Translations under genes and position numbers: made by a program
Shown: positions 41,978 to 52,828 of the stretch, piece by piece
How positions within the stretch are numbered: the first letter of the stretch is position 1
How the letters are laid out: each line of letters begins with the position of its first letter
Notes under the pieces: generated by a model
What the model was told of the DNA's origin: nothing
Database searches by the model: none
What the model saw: only the letters and a program-made list of their open reading frames with translations
Source: Alphaproteobacteria bacterium
Lineage (GTDB): Bacteria > Pseudomonadota > Alphaproteobacteria > Micavibrionales > Micavibrionaceae
DNA: 64,000 nt
Reading direction: 5' to 3'
Assembly: GCA_018399685.1 (NCBI GenBank)
Contig: JAGYOK010000004.1
Coordinates: forward strand, 22,358 to 86,357

Positions 41978-43993
41978 ATGGTTAGACCAGAAGATCAAAA
42001 CAAAAAAGATGCGCAGGCACGCCTTGATCAAGAACATCTCGATAATTTAAAAAGCGATGCCGATCAGCGCATACAAAATGCCGCTGACCTCGCTGCCGCC
42101 AATTCCAGAGAAGCCAGCTTCGACATAGAACCTGAGGAACCCGAACAAGAAGCCATAGACCTTCAGGATTTACAAATCCGCCAGCAAGAGCAAGGAAGAT
42201 ACGGCAACCAGTCCGGCACACAGGGCGCCTCTACCCAAAAACGACAACTACGAGATGAGGAAGAAAACAGAAATAGAGCCGAGCAAACGACTGCGGGCAT
42301 CTCGGTAGCAACCTATACCGTGGAAGAAGCCGTTAAAATTCTGGACAACATTGCCGAGAGACAAGAACAGCAATCTATTGAACTGGTTAAAATAGACCTG
42401 AGAGATCAAGAAATTGAAGCAAAAGTTGACGCGACTTTAGCCAGACTCGATGCCTTAGGAGAATATCCTGACACCCAAGACAATTTAAAAAATTCACTTG
42501 AATATGTCGAAACAGGCCTGAAAAATCAACTATTAGAAAACCGCGCACAAAAACAAGAACTAGTAACAAACAGAAACAAAGCTATAGAAGAGCGTGATGC
42601 ATTACGTACATCTATCGAGCAAAGAGGTGGAAAGACTAGCGAAGAAGAAGCTCAAAGACTTAAGGCCTTGAATGATGAAATCGATAATATAGACGAAAAG
42701 ATCTCTCAATATGGTATCAAACAACAAAGAATCGATGATCAAGTAACTTTCATAGAAAATGTTAATGCAGATTCATCCCTTACAGATGCACAAAAAGCAA
42801 ACCTTAACAACACTCTCACGCAAACATCGCTGAAGGGTTACTTCAGCGATACTACAGTACTTCAAACCACTCCTGGTGAACTTGGTACCGAAGATGGTCA
42901 TTTTCTATATATCGGTTTAAGAACACAGATGGCCTCGCTTGACCCCAACAGCCCGCGCACAGAGGAATTATACAAATTGATGAGTGAGAGTGGCTTCAAA
43001 TTCCAAACACGTGATGGACAACTTTTAGAAGGTCAAGCCGCTATTGACGCGCTAAGAGCCGATATCGAAGCAGATCGACTTACAATTATTAAAGACAACA
43101 TCGAGTTTGCAGTTGACGAAATAATCAACTGTTCAGACAATAAAATTTCTCGCGCAGAGCTCAGTAATATATATGCAAACAACGGCGCTACACCAGAAAT
43201 TATTGAGGAGATTGAAAAATATCTAAAAGAAGAAGATGTTATAATTGCAGAATATAAGAAAGGGGATAGTCCTATTGAAACAGACATAGCTATCAACACA
43301 TCATCAACCGGCGATGCCTCCGCAATAGAATCCCCTGCCCCAAAAGCTGATGTTGAAGAAATGGCTTTTGCCGGAAAGGTTGAAAATCTGATAGAGGGCG
43401 ATGCTATAACTCAGGAAGATTTAAGCAGAGCTTTAGACGGAGCGCCAGACCACGTCCAGACAAAGGTAATGGCTTCCTTGCAGGAAAAGGGAATAGAAGT
43501 AACCGACCCGAACAACGTGGGTATTAAAAACGTAGTTGCAAACGAAGTCGGGCAAGATAACGCCAACATCATGGATGGCGCGACAAGAACCGCTACGATC
43601 GCAGCCTTTCCGTTTCTGGCTTTCTCCGGCCAATCTATCGAGGAAACGACAACTCCGACAAAAACCTGCTCTGGTATTAATGTTGGTTGTTTTGCTGACA
43701 GCGAGGAATTTGCAAAATACAACCCGAAAGACGGCTCCTCCCCATCGTATGCCGAGCCGATCAACAACGGCGCAGAGGCCGCACCGGGGCATCTGGGTGA
43801 CAAGCTTTACACAGCCGCAACCAATGAGGGTGAAGGCACTGGAAGCGGCGGTGATGGCACTGCTCTGGATCAGGAAACCGAACTTCGCCTCGCCGCTCAG
43901 GCTCAGTCAGCAGAGATGGCACGCCTGAGATTGATAGAGCAAAATGAAATTAACCGCCCGGACTTGAATTCTCCAGAAAACAAGCTGGTTTAA
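41978..43993 (+). CDS. Large coiled-coil-rich hypothetical protein without signal peptide
   Basis: 671 aa, Q/E/K-rich heptad-like segments. Confidence 0.7.
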   Translation: MVRPEDQNKKDAQARLDQEHLDNLKSDADQRIQNAADLAAANSREASFDIEPEEPEQEAIDLQDLQIRQQEQGRYGNQSGTQGASTQKRQLRDEEENRNRAEQTTAGISVATYTVEEAVKILDNIAERQEQQSIELVKIDLRDQEIEAKVDATLARLDALGEYPDTQDNLKNSLEYVETGLKNQLLENRAQKQELVTNRNKAIEERDALRTSIEQRGGKTSEEEAQRLKALNDEIDNIDEKISQYGIKQQRIDDQVTFIENVNADSSLTDAQKANLNNTLTQTSLKGYFSDTTVLQTTPGELGTEDGHFLYIGLRTQMASLDPNSPRTEELYKLMSESGFKFQTRDGQLLEGQAAIDALRADIEADRLTIIKDNIEFAVDEIINCSDNKISRAELSNIYANNGATPEIIEEIEKYLKEEDVIIAEYKKGDSPIETDIAINTSSTGDASAIESPAPKADVEEMAFAGKVENLIEGDAITQEDLSRALDGAPDHVQTKVMASLQEKGIEVTDPNNVGIKNVVANEVGQDNANIMDGATRTATIAAFPFLAFSGQSIEETTTPTKTCSGINVGCFADSEEFAKYNPKDGSSPSYAEPINNGAEAAPGHLGDKLYTAATNEGEGTGSGGDGTALDQETELRLAAQAQSAEMARLRLIEQNEINRPDLNSPENKLV

Positions 43994-44029
43994 GCGTATT
44001 TAAATGTAGAGTACAGGAATCACGAAAAT

Positions 44030-44058
44030 TTGACAGCGCACACCAAATCCGGTACTAT
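44030..44058 (+). promoter_or_regulatory. Consensus-like sigma70 promoter upstream of the lysozyme-like gene
   Basis: TTGACA (44030-44035) - 17 bp - TACTAT (44053-44058). Confidence 0.65.
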
Positions 44059-44152
44059 TTCCATGTGCGTTTACATTTAGAAATGTACGAAAAATAAGGG
44101 AGAGGCGCCAAACGCCTCCTGATGAAAGTTTAAAGGGTGAAAGCAGGAATAA

Positions 44153-45211
44153 ATGAGCATTCCTAAAAACACTACAAATGTGGCCAGTCCTGCATCAAAA
44201 GATGCAGAGCTTTTGGCGACTCTTGACCAAAGGGAGAGAGAAAATAACCTTCATTCACAGCAGATGATGGCCAATAGTCAAATGCAGGGTCTTGAAATAT
44301 TTGCGTTTATAATATCTCTTTTTACTGGCATGAAATCCGGAACTGGCGTCGGAGCTCCAGAAGCCCTAAAAGGATTCGCCCGCGCCTTTAATATCGATAC
44401 ATCAAAATTCACCGACACGATCAACAACTACCACTCTGGCAAAATTTCTGCTTATGAAGCTGCAAACAGAACATATAAGAGTACAGATGCCTCTTCTGTA
44501 GACATGGCTGCGGCAGAAAAAGTCGTCGCCAAATATGCCGAAAGCGGCAACCCTTTGCTAGAGCTAATCGCAGACAAAGAATCCGGTGCTGACTATAATC
44601 GTGTTTATGGCGCCGGTATCCAGCGTACTAATCTAACCGGTATGACCGTCGACGAAGTGCTACAATGGCAAAGAAATTACGTCAATAGCGGCTCCCCTTC
44701 TTCGGCAGCAGGAAAATACCAGATCATACAAAAAACCCTGCATGGCCTGAAAGATGAAATGGGTCTGTCAGGAAAAGAGCTTTTCGATGAGAAAATGCAA
44801 GACCGTATGGCCGAACATCTTCTTGATAGACGCGGCTATCAGGAATATCTGAGCGGCCATCTTTCCGAAGAAAAGTTCATGCGCAACATCTCTAAAGAAT
44901 GGGCTTCCATGCCTAAAGATGCAAGTGGTCAAAGCTATTATGCAGGAGACGGCCTGAACAAAGCACACGCGACCCCGGCAACTTTGCTTCTTGCCATACG
45001 CCACACAAAAGAAACCCCCGTTAATCAACGAGACGGCGTTAAGGAAGAATATAACGGTAAATCCGTAGCCTCCGCCAAAAGCGATGATGCGATAGAGCAA
45101 AACAAAAAAGATGCAGGCGTTGACGTTGCTCAAAAAGGTCAGGAAACAAAACCTTCTCCTGATGAGCCAAAAATAGCCTCCACGGAAGCCGCAGTTAGCG
45201 CCGCTGTTTAA
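44153..45211 (+). CDS. Phage-lysozyme-like (GH104/lambda R-like) muramidase
   Basis: LLELIADKESGADYNRVYG...GSPSSAAGKYQIIQKTLHGLKDEMGL; no signal peptide. Confidence 0.7.
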   Translation: MSIPKNTTNVASPASKDAELLATLDQRERENNLHSQQMMANSQMQGLEIFAFIISLFTGMKSGTGVGAPEALKGFARAFNIDTSKFTDTINNYHSGKISAYEAANRTYKSTDASSVDMAAAEKVVAKYAESGNPLLELIADKESGADYNRVYGAGIQRTNLTGMTVDEVLQWQRNYVNSGSPSSAAGKYQIIQKTLHGLKDEMGLSGKELFDEKMQDRMAEHLLDRRGYQEYLSGHLSEEKFMRNISKEWASMPKDASGQSYYAGDGLNKAHATPATLLLAIRHTKETPVNQRDGVKEEYNGKSVASAKSDDAIEQNKKDAGVDVAQKGQETKPSPDEPKIASTEAAVSAAV

Positions 45212-45392
45212 GCCAGCGTCAGACTCCAAACTCTGTTTTTCGTTGATAACATTCAGATCAAACTGGCTTTTCCCCTGCATTTTCCTTTAAAATATAAGCT
45301 TATAAGAGCGTCTCTCGCCCTTGTATTTCACCGTTAAGCTCGTCCGTAGCTAATAAATCTAACCCGATACAACAAAAACGCGGCCATTCCTC

Positions 45393-46823
45393 ATGGTTTT
45401 CTCGTTACGAAAACATTTCCGCTTCTTTATATTTTCCGCTTTTGCCCTGTGCATGGTGCAAAATTCCACGGCCTTTGCTAACGAAAAAGGGCAACCATCC
45501 CCACTCCATATCAAAATCATGCCCGGTGTAAGGGGCAGCGCAAATATGCCAAACATCATATCTACGAGTTCCGATAAAAGCCCCGATACTACCCCTCTTC
45601 CAAAACAAAAACCCGAAGAACGCACCACACAAAAAACAACAAAAGAGCCTGTTGCCGCACCAAAATCCATGCTCAAAACGCTGAAAATGACAACCGGCAA
45701 AACAACGATTATCAAAACTACCAGAGAGATAGTTCCTCTGGCAAAAGCCCTTGAGGAAACTACCTCACCCACCCCAGCACCGCGCAAAATCTCTATTCCC
45801 GCGCCTGCCGCATACTGTGATAAAACCCAGCAAAGCGCAGCGGAGAACTCGGCTTCCTCCGGGCAACCCCATACCGGCACAGAAGAAAACAAAGGCCTCG
45901 CAGATTCCTTACGCTTATATATGAAAGCACAAAAGCAGGATCCCGCCCTTATTGACGCGCTCTACACCGCCGCACAGGAAACGGGCGTAAGCTTTGAGCT
46001 TATGATTATAAAAGCCATGATCGAAAGCAATCTGGGAGCAAACACCATCGCTGCAAAAAGCTCTGCTCGCGGTATGTTTCAATATATAGAGCCGACATGG
46101 CTGTCCCTTATCAAACGGCATGGTGAGAAAATCGGCCACGCCTCTTATGCAAACGCGCTTGAATATGACCCAAGTGAAAAGCGCTATAACCCCGCTCAAA
46201 AATCAAATGTCACGCTCCATGAAATACTGGCCTTACGGGACGATGCTCTTACAGCGTCTTTAATAAAAGCGCACCAGATTATCGACGAACAATCCGTACT
46301 TGAGGGATTTAAAGAAGGCCGGGCACCAACAATTACAGATCACTACATTATGCATATGTTAGGCATTCCCTTGTCCCGCACTTTTTATCGACTGAATAAC
46401 GCCAACTCCTCGATCATTCCCGCGCACTTGAAAAACGGCATGTTTAATCAGGCCATAGCTCTTAACCCCGGATTTTTTTATGATGACAGCAAGAACGCCT
46501 TAACAGCACCGCAAATATACCAGCGCTTCGCACAGACTACGGCAAATAAAATAGAAGCCTTGCAAAAAATTGACAAACAATATGGAAGCGGGGAAAATGT
46601 CATGGCGCAGAGCTGCACGCCCACTCCGGTAAGACCGCGTATTCATAAGCCCTTGGCATCGATGTATCAAAACACTGAATCGGGAAGTGCTCTAGCTGAT
46701 ATCAACCCCGCCGCCGGAGAACCAAAAACAAACACAGCCCCTCTGCCCCCAAAGCACATTTCCACGATTGCCCTGTTAAGAAAAGAGCCAACCCCGTTAT
46801 CAGAGTATCAACAAGACTTTTAA
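45393..46823 (+). CDS. Secreted lytic transglycosylase (SLT-domain)
   Basis: N-terminal signal peptide; AAQETGVSFELMIIKAMIESNLGANTIAAKSSARGMFQYIEPTWLSLI. Confidence 0.78.
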   Translation: MVFSLRKHFRFFIFSAFALCMVQNSTAFANEKGQPSPLHIKIMPGVRGSANMPNIISTSSDKSPDTTPLPKQKPEERTTQKTTKEPVAAPKSMLKTLKMTTGKTTIIKTTREIVPLAKALEETTSPTPAPRKISIPAPAAYCDKTQQSAAENSASSGQPHTGTEENKGLADSLRLYMKAQKQDPALIDALYTAAQETGVSFELMIIKAMIESNLGANTIAAKSSARGMFQYIEPTWLSLIKRHGEKIGHASYANALEYDPSEKRYNPAQKSNVTLHEILALRDDALTASLIKAHQIIDEQSVLEGFKEGRAPTITDHYIMHMLGIPLSRTFYRLNNANSSIIPAHLKNGMFNQAIALNPGFFYDDSKNALTAPQIYQRFAQTTANKIEALQKIDKQYGSGENVMAQSCTPTPVRPRIHKPLASMYQNTESGSALADINPAAGEPKTNTAPLPPKHISTIALLRKEPTPLSEYQQDF

Positions 46824-46878
46824 ACATAATTTCAACTATTTAGTAGGCACTGACCCACAAAGTTATATACTGCACACA

Positions 46879-48333
46879 ATGAACGTCAAAGATTATAAAA
46901 TTGTCGGCTTTTCTTTAGGGTTCCTTCTAACATTATTGGGAATATGCGAACTCGTCCCTGCATTGCTGGAATGGTCATACGGCTCAAACGAAGCGGGGAA
47001 CTTTTTCCTCAATGCCGTTTTCACCCTGTTTTTTGGAATATCGCTTGTGCTGGCGAACAAATCCTATGACAGACAAATCACGATCCGGCAAGCCTTTATG
47101 CTCACTACTATGAGCTGGGTTTTCCTCAGCATATTTGCGTCTTTCCCGCTATACACGTCAAATCTGAATCTAAGTTACACCGATGCTTTTTTTGAATCTA
47201 TGTCCGGCATTACCACTACAGGATCGACTATTCTTTCCGGTCTGGATGACATGTCACCCGGTATCTTGTTATGGCGCTCCATAACCCAGTGGATCGGCGG
47301 GATAGGCCTTGTAGCTTTTGCGATTATCCTGCTTCCTGCTTTACGGGTTGGAGGGATGCAGCTCTTCCATACGGAATCTTCGGATAAATCCGAAAAGCTC
47401 CTCCCGCGCAGTGCTATCGTCATGAAGCATTTGCTTATGATTTATGTCGGCCTCACCATTATTTGCGGCCTGTGCTATTATTTTGGCGGCATGAGCGTAT
47501 TTGACGCTGTAAACCATGCTATGACAACCATTCCCACGGGCGGATACTCAACGCACGACGCATCATACGGCTACTTTGAAAGCGTTCATTTGCAACTATT
47601 TGCCACATTATTTATGTTCCTGAGCGGTCTGCCGTTTATTCTTTATATAAGACTTCTTTATCAGGCTCGCTTTGATTTTTTAAAGAACGAACAAGCTATC
47701 CTTTATTCCGGCATAGTTGCCTTTCTTACTATCATCATGACGTTGTGGATATTGGACACGCAAGCCTTTGATATTGTAAGAAGCTTTACCTACGCAATAT
47801 TCAGCGTCGTTTCAATTATTACTACAACAGGTTACAGCACGATTGACTACACGACCTTTGGCGCTTTTGCTGTAACATTTTTCTTCTTCCTGACATATGT
47901 TGGATCATGCGCCGGATCTACGGCTGGCGGTTTGAAAATAATGCGCATATCTATTGCTTACAAAGCTGTAAGCCAGCAAATCAACAAAATGCTCTACCCC
48001 AATGGAATCTTCCCGTTAAAATATCAGGGAAAGGTTATAGACAGCAACCTTGCTAACGCTGTTCTTGGTTTTTTGGGGCTGTATGCAATATCAAACGTTC
48101 TTTTTGCCATAGCCCTTACGGCAATGGGGCTGGATTTTGAAACAGCCATAAGCGCTGCAGCAACGGCTATTGCCAATGTCGGCCCGGGCATAGGTGACAC
48201 AATCGGCCCAGCAGGAAACTTTGCTTCCCTGCCTGATGCAGCCAAATGGCTTTTATGTTTTGGAATGCTGATCGGCAGGCTGGAGATACTGACCGTAATT
48301 GTGATTTTCACTCCGGCCTACTGGCGTAATTAA
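46879..48333 (+). CDS. trkH: Trk system potassium uptake protein TrkH
   Basis: [62 protein letters not shown]. Confidence 0.92.
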   Translation: MNVKDYKIVGFSLGFLLTLLGICELVPALLEWSYGSNEAGNFFLNAVFTLFFGISLVLANKSYDRQITIRQAFMLTTMSWVFLSIFASFPLYTSNLNLSYTDAFFESMSGITTTGSTILSGLDDMSPGILLWRSITQWIGGIGLVAFAIILLPALRVGGMQLFHTESSDKSEKLLPRSAIVMKHLLMIYVGLTIICGLCYYFGGMSVFDAVNHAMTTIPTGGYSTHDASYGYFESVHLQLFATLFMFLSGLPFILYIRLLYQARFDFLKNEQAILYSGIVAFLTIIMTLWILDTQAFDIVRSFTYAIFSVVSIITTTGYSTIDYTTFGAFAVTFFFFLTYVGSCAGSTAGGLKIMRISIAYKAVSQQINKMLYPNGIFPLKYQGKVIDSNLANAVLGFLGLYAISNVLFAIALTAMGLDFETAISAAATAIANVGPGIGDTIGPAGNFASLPDAAKWLLCFGMLIGRLEILTVIVIFTPAYWRN

Positions 48334-49301
48334 TACCCCGCGGCAGCCTTTTCCTCGCGCAGCTCCTTGTCCGTAGCATCCATGCGCGTGCGAGAGAATT
48401 CGTTGATCTCAAGCCCTTGAACAATCTCATACTCACCATTCCTGCACACAACCGGATAACCATAGACAACACCCGGCGCAATGCCATAAGAACCATCAGC
48501 AGGAATACCCATAGACACCCATTCGCCTTCAGGAGTTCCCAAAGCCCAGCTTCGCATATGGTCAATCGCCGCATTTGCTGCACTCGCCGCTGAAGAAGCC
48601 CCGCGCACTTTGATAATCTCACCGCCGCGCTTTTGCACTTTTGGGATAAACGTTTCTTCATACCAGCCCTGATCTACCTGATCCAGAGCCGCAACCCCCT
48701 TTACCGTCGCATGGTGCAAATCTGGGTACTGTGTCGTAGAGTGATTCCCCCAGACAATCGCCCCTTTAACATCGGTGCACTGCGCTCCCGTCTTTTCCGC
48801 AAGCTGGGACATTGTGCGGTTATGATCCAGACGCATCATCGAGCTAAAACATTTTGAATCAAGATCAGGAGCATTGCTCATAGCGATCATTGCATTTGTA
48901 TTGGCAGGATTTCCAACCACCAGAATTTTCACATCGCGCTTTGCATAATCGTTTAATGCTTTACCCTGCACTTTGAAAATAGCGCCATTAGCCTCCAGCA
49001 AATCCTTGCGCTCCATCCCCGGACCACGAGGGCGCGCCCCGACCAATATTGCATAATCCACATCTTTAAACGCTTCTTCCGCCTTATCTGAAATTGTTAT
49101 CCCATGCAGCAAAGGAAACGCACAATCGTTAAGCTCCATCACCACCCCTTCAAGAGCCTGCAAAGCCGGTGTAATTTCTAATAGCTGTAAAATGACAGGC
49201 TGATCCGCCCCTAACATATTTCCCGCAGCAATGCGGAACAACAATGAATAACAAATTTGTCCGGCTGCTCCTGTAACAGCAATCTTTACAGGTTTCTTCA
49301 T
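48330..49301 (-). CDS. mdh: Malate dehydrogenase
   Basis: [47 protein letters not shown]. Confidence 0.94.
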   Translation of the reverse strand: MKKPVKIAVTGAAGQICYSLLFRIAAGNMLGADQPVILQLLEITPALQALEGVVMELNDCAFPLLHGITISDKAEEAFKDVDYAILVGARPRGPGMERKDLLEANGAIFKVQGKALNDYAKRDVKILVVGNPANTNAMIAMSNAPDLDSKCFSSMMRLDHNRTMSQLAEKTGAQCTDVKGAIVWGNHSTTQYPDLHHATVKGVAALDQVDQGWYEETFIPKVQKRGGEIIKVRGASSAASAANAAIDHMRSWALGTPEGEWVSMGIPADGSYGIAPGVVYGYPVVCRNGEYEIVQGLEINEFSRTRMDATDKELREEKAAAGY

Positions 49302-49612
49302 ATCCTAATTCTCCTGGTTAAAAATACTAATGCCCAAAGGGATGGTCATTAAAGCACACTACCCACACATTGCCATCATGCAACGCACAAAAAAGCGCAA
49401 AAAATTTTTAATTTATTTCCTTACAAAGAATGAACTTAAATAATATTGCAATATAATTAAGTGCTTTATCTTTTTACATTTTGTGCTATTAACTTGATGC
49501 TGCTTTACTGATACTATCTACTGATACTCTTCCGCTGCGTAATAATTCTCTTTTTTTAAATTCGACCTCTCGTGTTATAAGCAAAAAAATAACAACCTCA
49601 GGTATATTACAC

Positions 49613-51013
49613 ATGCTCTCTATTTTAAGGAAATTTTCCCCTTCATTAGTTAAAAGCAAATCAAAAGCGCCCGCCGTTATTGTTCAGGAAACAGACAATA
49701 TACTGGACAAACAAAAACAATACGCCAGAACTCTGCACGACATAATAGAAGGAAAATACGTTCCTATAAAAGGTTGCACCGATAATGTTTGTGCTGCCAT
49801 TGACAAGCTAAATAATTTTATGTCCAGCCAAAACCATAAAGCTTTGGAAAATATGGTTGATTTTTCAATGCAAGCCAGCGAGTCACTAGCGGCAATTTCC
49901 TTTGTTACGGGGGATATGCGTGAAGCATCCAATAACACACAGGCCATCGCCGCCGCCATCGAAGAGCTAAGCGCTTCAAGTAACGACATTTCAAAAAACA
50001 GCCACAATGTTGTTGAAAATTCGAGAGCCACACAAGAAGCCATCGCAGCAGGGGAAAGCGCCGTTAAAGACTCGGTTAAAAGCATAGACCTCATCGCAAG
50101 ATCAATGGATACTGCCAATCAGAAAATTCAGAATCTCTCAGAATCCGTACAGGCTATTGTAGAAATTCTAGCCACGATCGAGAAAATTGCTAAACAAACC
50201 AACCTTTTGGCTCTAAACGCAACTATCGAGGCCGCTCGCGCAGGCGAAGCCGGGAAAGGCTTTGCTGTCGTAGCCACCGAGGTTAAAACACTGGCCGGGC
50301 AAACAGCAGAAGCCACAGAGAATATCCGTGAGATGATCAACGCCATTTCATCGGGCATGGGAGAGGTCTCCAGCGCGATGACTGAGTCCGTTGGAGCAAC
50401 AGATACTGGCCGCAGCAGCATTCACAAAGCCGGAGAAGAAATTGCCCTGGTCGTCAAAAACGTTCAAAACACAACCGAGCTAATGGCTTCCGTAGCTTCC
50501 AGCGTAACTCAGGAAGATGCTGCAATCCGTGAGATAGCCCACAGCATCGAAACAATCAAGGAAAAGACTGAAAGAGCCGCCGCAAACGCCGAAACATCCT
50601 CTGAAGTTACGCTTAAAACGGCTCAACTCGTTGATGAACAACTCAAATTCTATCATGAAATGAATATCCCTAATGCCGTTCTGGATTTTGCAAAATCCGA
50701 CCACGTCTTGTGGAAGAAAAATCTGGGAGCCATGCTCGCCGGAAATTCTTCACTTAGCGCCGATGAATTATCAAGCCATCACCACTGCCGTTTGGGTAAA
50801 TGGTATTACAACATCGAAGACAAAAAAATCAAAAATCATCCATCATTTATCAAGCTGGAAGAAGTTCATGCACAAGTCCATAACTACGGCAAGAAATGCG
50901 CAGAGCTTTTCGCAAAAGGTGACCGGATCGGCGCTACAGAGCAATATGAGAAAATGTCGGCCTCTTCAGTACATGTTCTAAAATACCTGAATGACATTAA
51001 AGACAGCCTTTAA
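49613..51013 (+). CDS. Cytoplasmic methyl-accepting chemotaxis protein with C-terminal CZB zinc-binding domain
   Basis: [35 protein letters not shown]-terminal [11 protein letters not shown]...[15 protein letters not shown]; no TM segments. Confidence 0.88.
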   Translation: MLSILRKFSPSLVKSKSKAPAVIVQETDNILDKQKQYARTLHDIIEGKYVPIKGCTDNVCAAIDKLNNFMSSQNHKALENMVDFSMQASESLAAISFVTGDMREASNNTQAIAAAIEELSASSNDISKNSHNVVENSRATQEAIAAGESAVKDSVKSIDLIARSMDTANQKIQNLSESVQAIVEILATIEKIAKQTNLLALNATIEAARAGEAGKGFAVVATEVKTLAGQTAEATENIREMINAISSGMGEVSSAMTESVGATDTGRSSIHKAGEEIALVVKNVQNTTELMASVASSVTQEDAAIREIAHSIETIKEKTERAAANAETSSEVTLKTAQLVDEQLKFYHEMNIPNAVLDFAKSDHVLWKKNLGAMLAGNSSLSADELSSHHHCRLGKWYYNIEDKKIKNHPSFIKLEEVHAQVHNYGKKCAELFAKGDRIGATEQYEKMSASSVHVLKYLNDIKDSL

Positions 51014-51047
51014 AAAATAGGTTTTAAAAAACATAAGAGAGAGATAA

Positions 51048-51815
51048 CTACCTCTCCCCCATCCTGATTAGAAAAATGGAAAGTTCATAAAGTCCAAGAA
51101 TTGGGATAGCCAGCATCACCTGTGAAATAATATCCGGCGGCGTTAAAAATGCCGCTACAATAAAAGTGATAATCACCGCATATTTGCGTTTAGACGCCAG
51201 AGTTTGCGCTTTAATAATCCCTGCACGCCCCAGCAAAGTCAAAAGCACAGGGAGCTGAAAACACAAACCAAATGCAAAAATCAAGGTCATAATCAGATCA
51301 AGATACTCGCTCACCCGCGCTTCAAGCTGAATGGGCAAAGCCACCTCACCGCCTGTGCTTTGAAAGCTCAAAAAGAAAGGCCACGCCATCGGCAAGACCA
51401 TATAATAAACACAAGCCCCTCCCGCAAAAAACAACAAAGGCGTTGCTATAAGAAACGGCCAAAGAGCGCTCTTTTCATTTTTGTAAAGCCCCGGAGCAAC
51501 AAACCTCCATACCTGCAAAAGCAAAACGGGGAAAGTCAAAAACACTCCAGAGAAAAACGCTACCTTCAAATATGTAAAAAACGCCTCGGCCATGCCGGTA
51601 TAGATAAGCCTGTTAGTGTCATTCTCATCCATAGCATCCGCCAATGGCTGCACCAGAAAACCGTAAATTTCATTAACAAAGAAAAAACTGATAAGCGTAC
51701 CCAAAGCCATAATACCAAAAACCCAAAGCAGCCGCGTCCGCAGCTCTATAAGATGCCCGATCATCGGCTTGGCAATACCTGCATCCACAGGAGAAGCAGC
51801 GTCATTATCACTCAT
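51048..51815 (-). CDS. tatC: Sec-independent translocase TatC
   Basis: MIGHLIELRTRLLW, multi-TM, VLLLQVWRFVAPGLYKNEK; real start at 51815. Confidence 0.94.
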   Translation of the reverse strand: MSDNDAASPVDAGIAKPMIGHLIELRTRLLWVFGIMALGTLISFFFVNEIYGFLVQPLADAMDENDTNRLIYTGMAEAFFTYLKVAFFSGVFLTFPVLLLQVWRFVAPGLYKNEKSALWPFLIATPLLFFAGGACVYYMVLPMAWPFFLSFQSTGGEVALPIQLEARVSEYLDLIMTLIFAFGLCFQLPVLLTLLGRAGIIKAQTLASKRKYAVIITFIVAAFLTPPDIISQVMLAIPILGLYELSIFLIRMGER

Positions 51816-52122
51816 TATCTTTGCCCCCCCCCTTGTTTTCTTCCATGCCCAGCGTTGCCAGATCCTCATCTGCGAAAGCATCTTCATACAGTTCGCGGGC
51901 GGGATTATCCTCCTGTTCGAAATTAACGCTCTTGCGAATATCGTCGAGATCAGCTTCCCGCATTACTTCGTCAAATTGTCTGGTAATTGCATAGCGCGCA
52001 TATTGTAATCGGCGGGCGACACGCCCAAGAGCCACCATAACGCGCGGCAGGTCTTGCGGTCCCACGAACAAAACCGTAAGAGCTATAATGATAAATAATT
52101 CCGGCCAGCCAAAATTCAGCAT
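51808..52122 (-). CDS. tatB: Sec-independent translocase TatB
   Basis: MLNFGWPELFIIIALTVLFVGPQDLPRVM. Confidence 0.92.
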   Translation of the reverse strand: MLNFGWPELFIIIALTVLFVGPQDLPRVMVALGRVARRLQYARYAITRQFDEVMREADLDDIRKSVNFEQEDNPARELYEDAFADEDLATLGMEENKGGGKDNE

Positions 52123-52144
52123 AGCATTTACCTTGATATCCTTC

Positions 52145-52570
52145 CTATGCGCCCCCGGAAAAAGACTTGATAATATTGAAACAAACTATAAGTCCAGCCA
52201 CATATCCAGGAACTACAAGTAATGCATTAAGCCCGATAGCAACATTAAGCAGTAATTCCCGCTCATCATCATCCAGCTCAATCTCCTCGGACAACCGCGC
52301 TCTGGCGAAAACAATTTCCCTTTCCGCACGGCTATGCTCCCAATATATCCCGATCGCTGTAATTGGAAAAACCAGCAACCCCAGAAAACTTGCAACCGAC
52401 GGGTTAAAAAGAGCCACAACCAGCGCACATATAGAAAATAAAGAAAGAACCGAGCCGGAAATTTCATTAAAGTCGCGTTTATATTCGGTAAAAAATCCGG
52501 CGATAAAAACAATAAGCACTAAAACCAGATACAACCAGGCCCATAACGGCATGTTAATAAGTGTGAACAT
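52145..52570 (-). CDS. Hypothetical membrane protein within the tat cluster
   Basis: 141 aa, several hydrophobic segments. Confidence 0.65.
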   Translation of the reverse strand: MFTLINMPLWAWLYLVLVLIVFIAGFFTEYKRDFNEISGSVLSLFSICALVVALFNPSVASFLGLLVFPITAIGIYWEHSRAEREIVFARARLSEEIELDDDERELLLNVAIGLNALLVVPGYVAGLIVCFNIIKSFSGGA

Positions 52571-52582
52571 TTTTTTAGATGT

Positions 52583-52792
52583 CTACTCCGTTTTGGAATT
52601 CTTATCAGACGTGCCCTCTTCTGCCTTTTTATCCTCCGGTTTCGAAGGCTCCCCGCCCTCATCTTTCAGCCCTTTTTTAAAGCTGTTAATACCTTTGGCC
52701 AGATTCTCCATAATAATGGGAATACGTCCTGTACCAAACAAAACCATCACAAGCAGGACGACAATTATTATTTGTATTGCACTTGGCGCCAT
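52583..52792 (-). CDS. tatA: Sec-independent translocase TatA
   Basis: IQIIIVVLLVMVLFGTGRIPIIMENLAKGINSFKKGL. Confidence 0.88.
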   Translation of the reverse strand: MAPSAIQIIIVVLLVMVLFGTGRIPIIMENLAKGINSFKKGLKDEGGEPSKPEDKKAEEGTSDKNSKTE

Positions 52793-52828
52793 TTGAGTAC
52801 GCTCCTTCCCTTTTTTATATTTATATGC

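Noticed and set aside
45359-45892. 177-aa minus-strand ORF
   Set aside because: Antisense to the signal-peptide-bearing transglycosylase gene; no own translation signals evident
51204-51926. 240-aa plus-strand ORF across tatC
   Set aside because: Antisense to tatC, basic low-complexity translation
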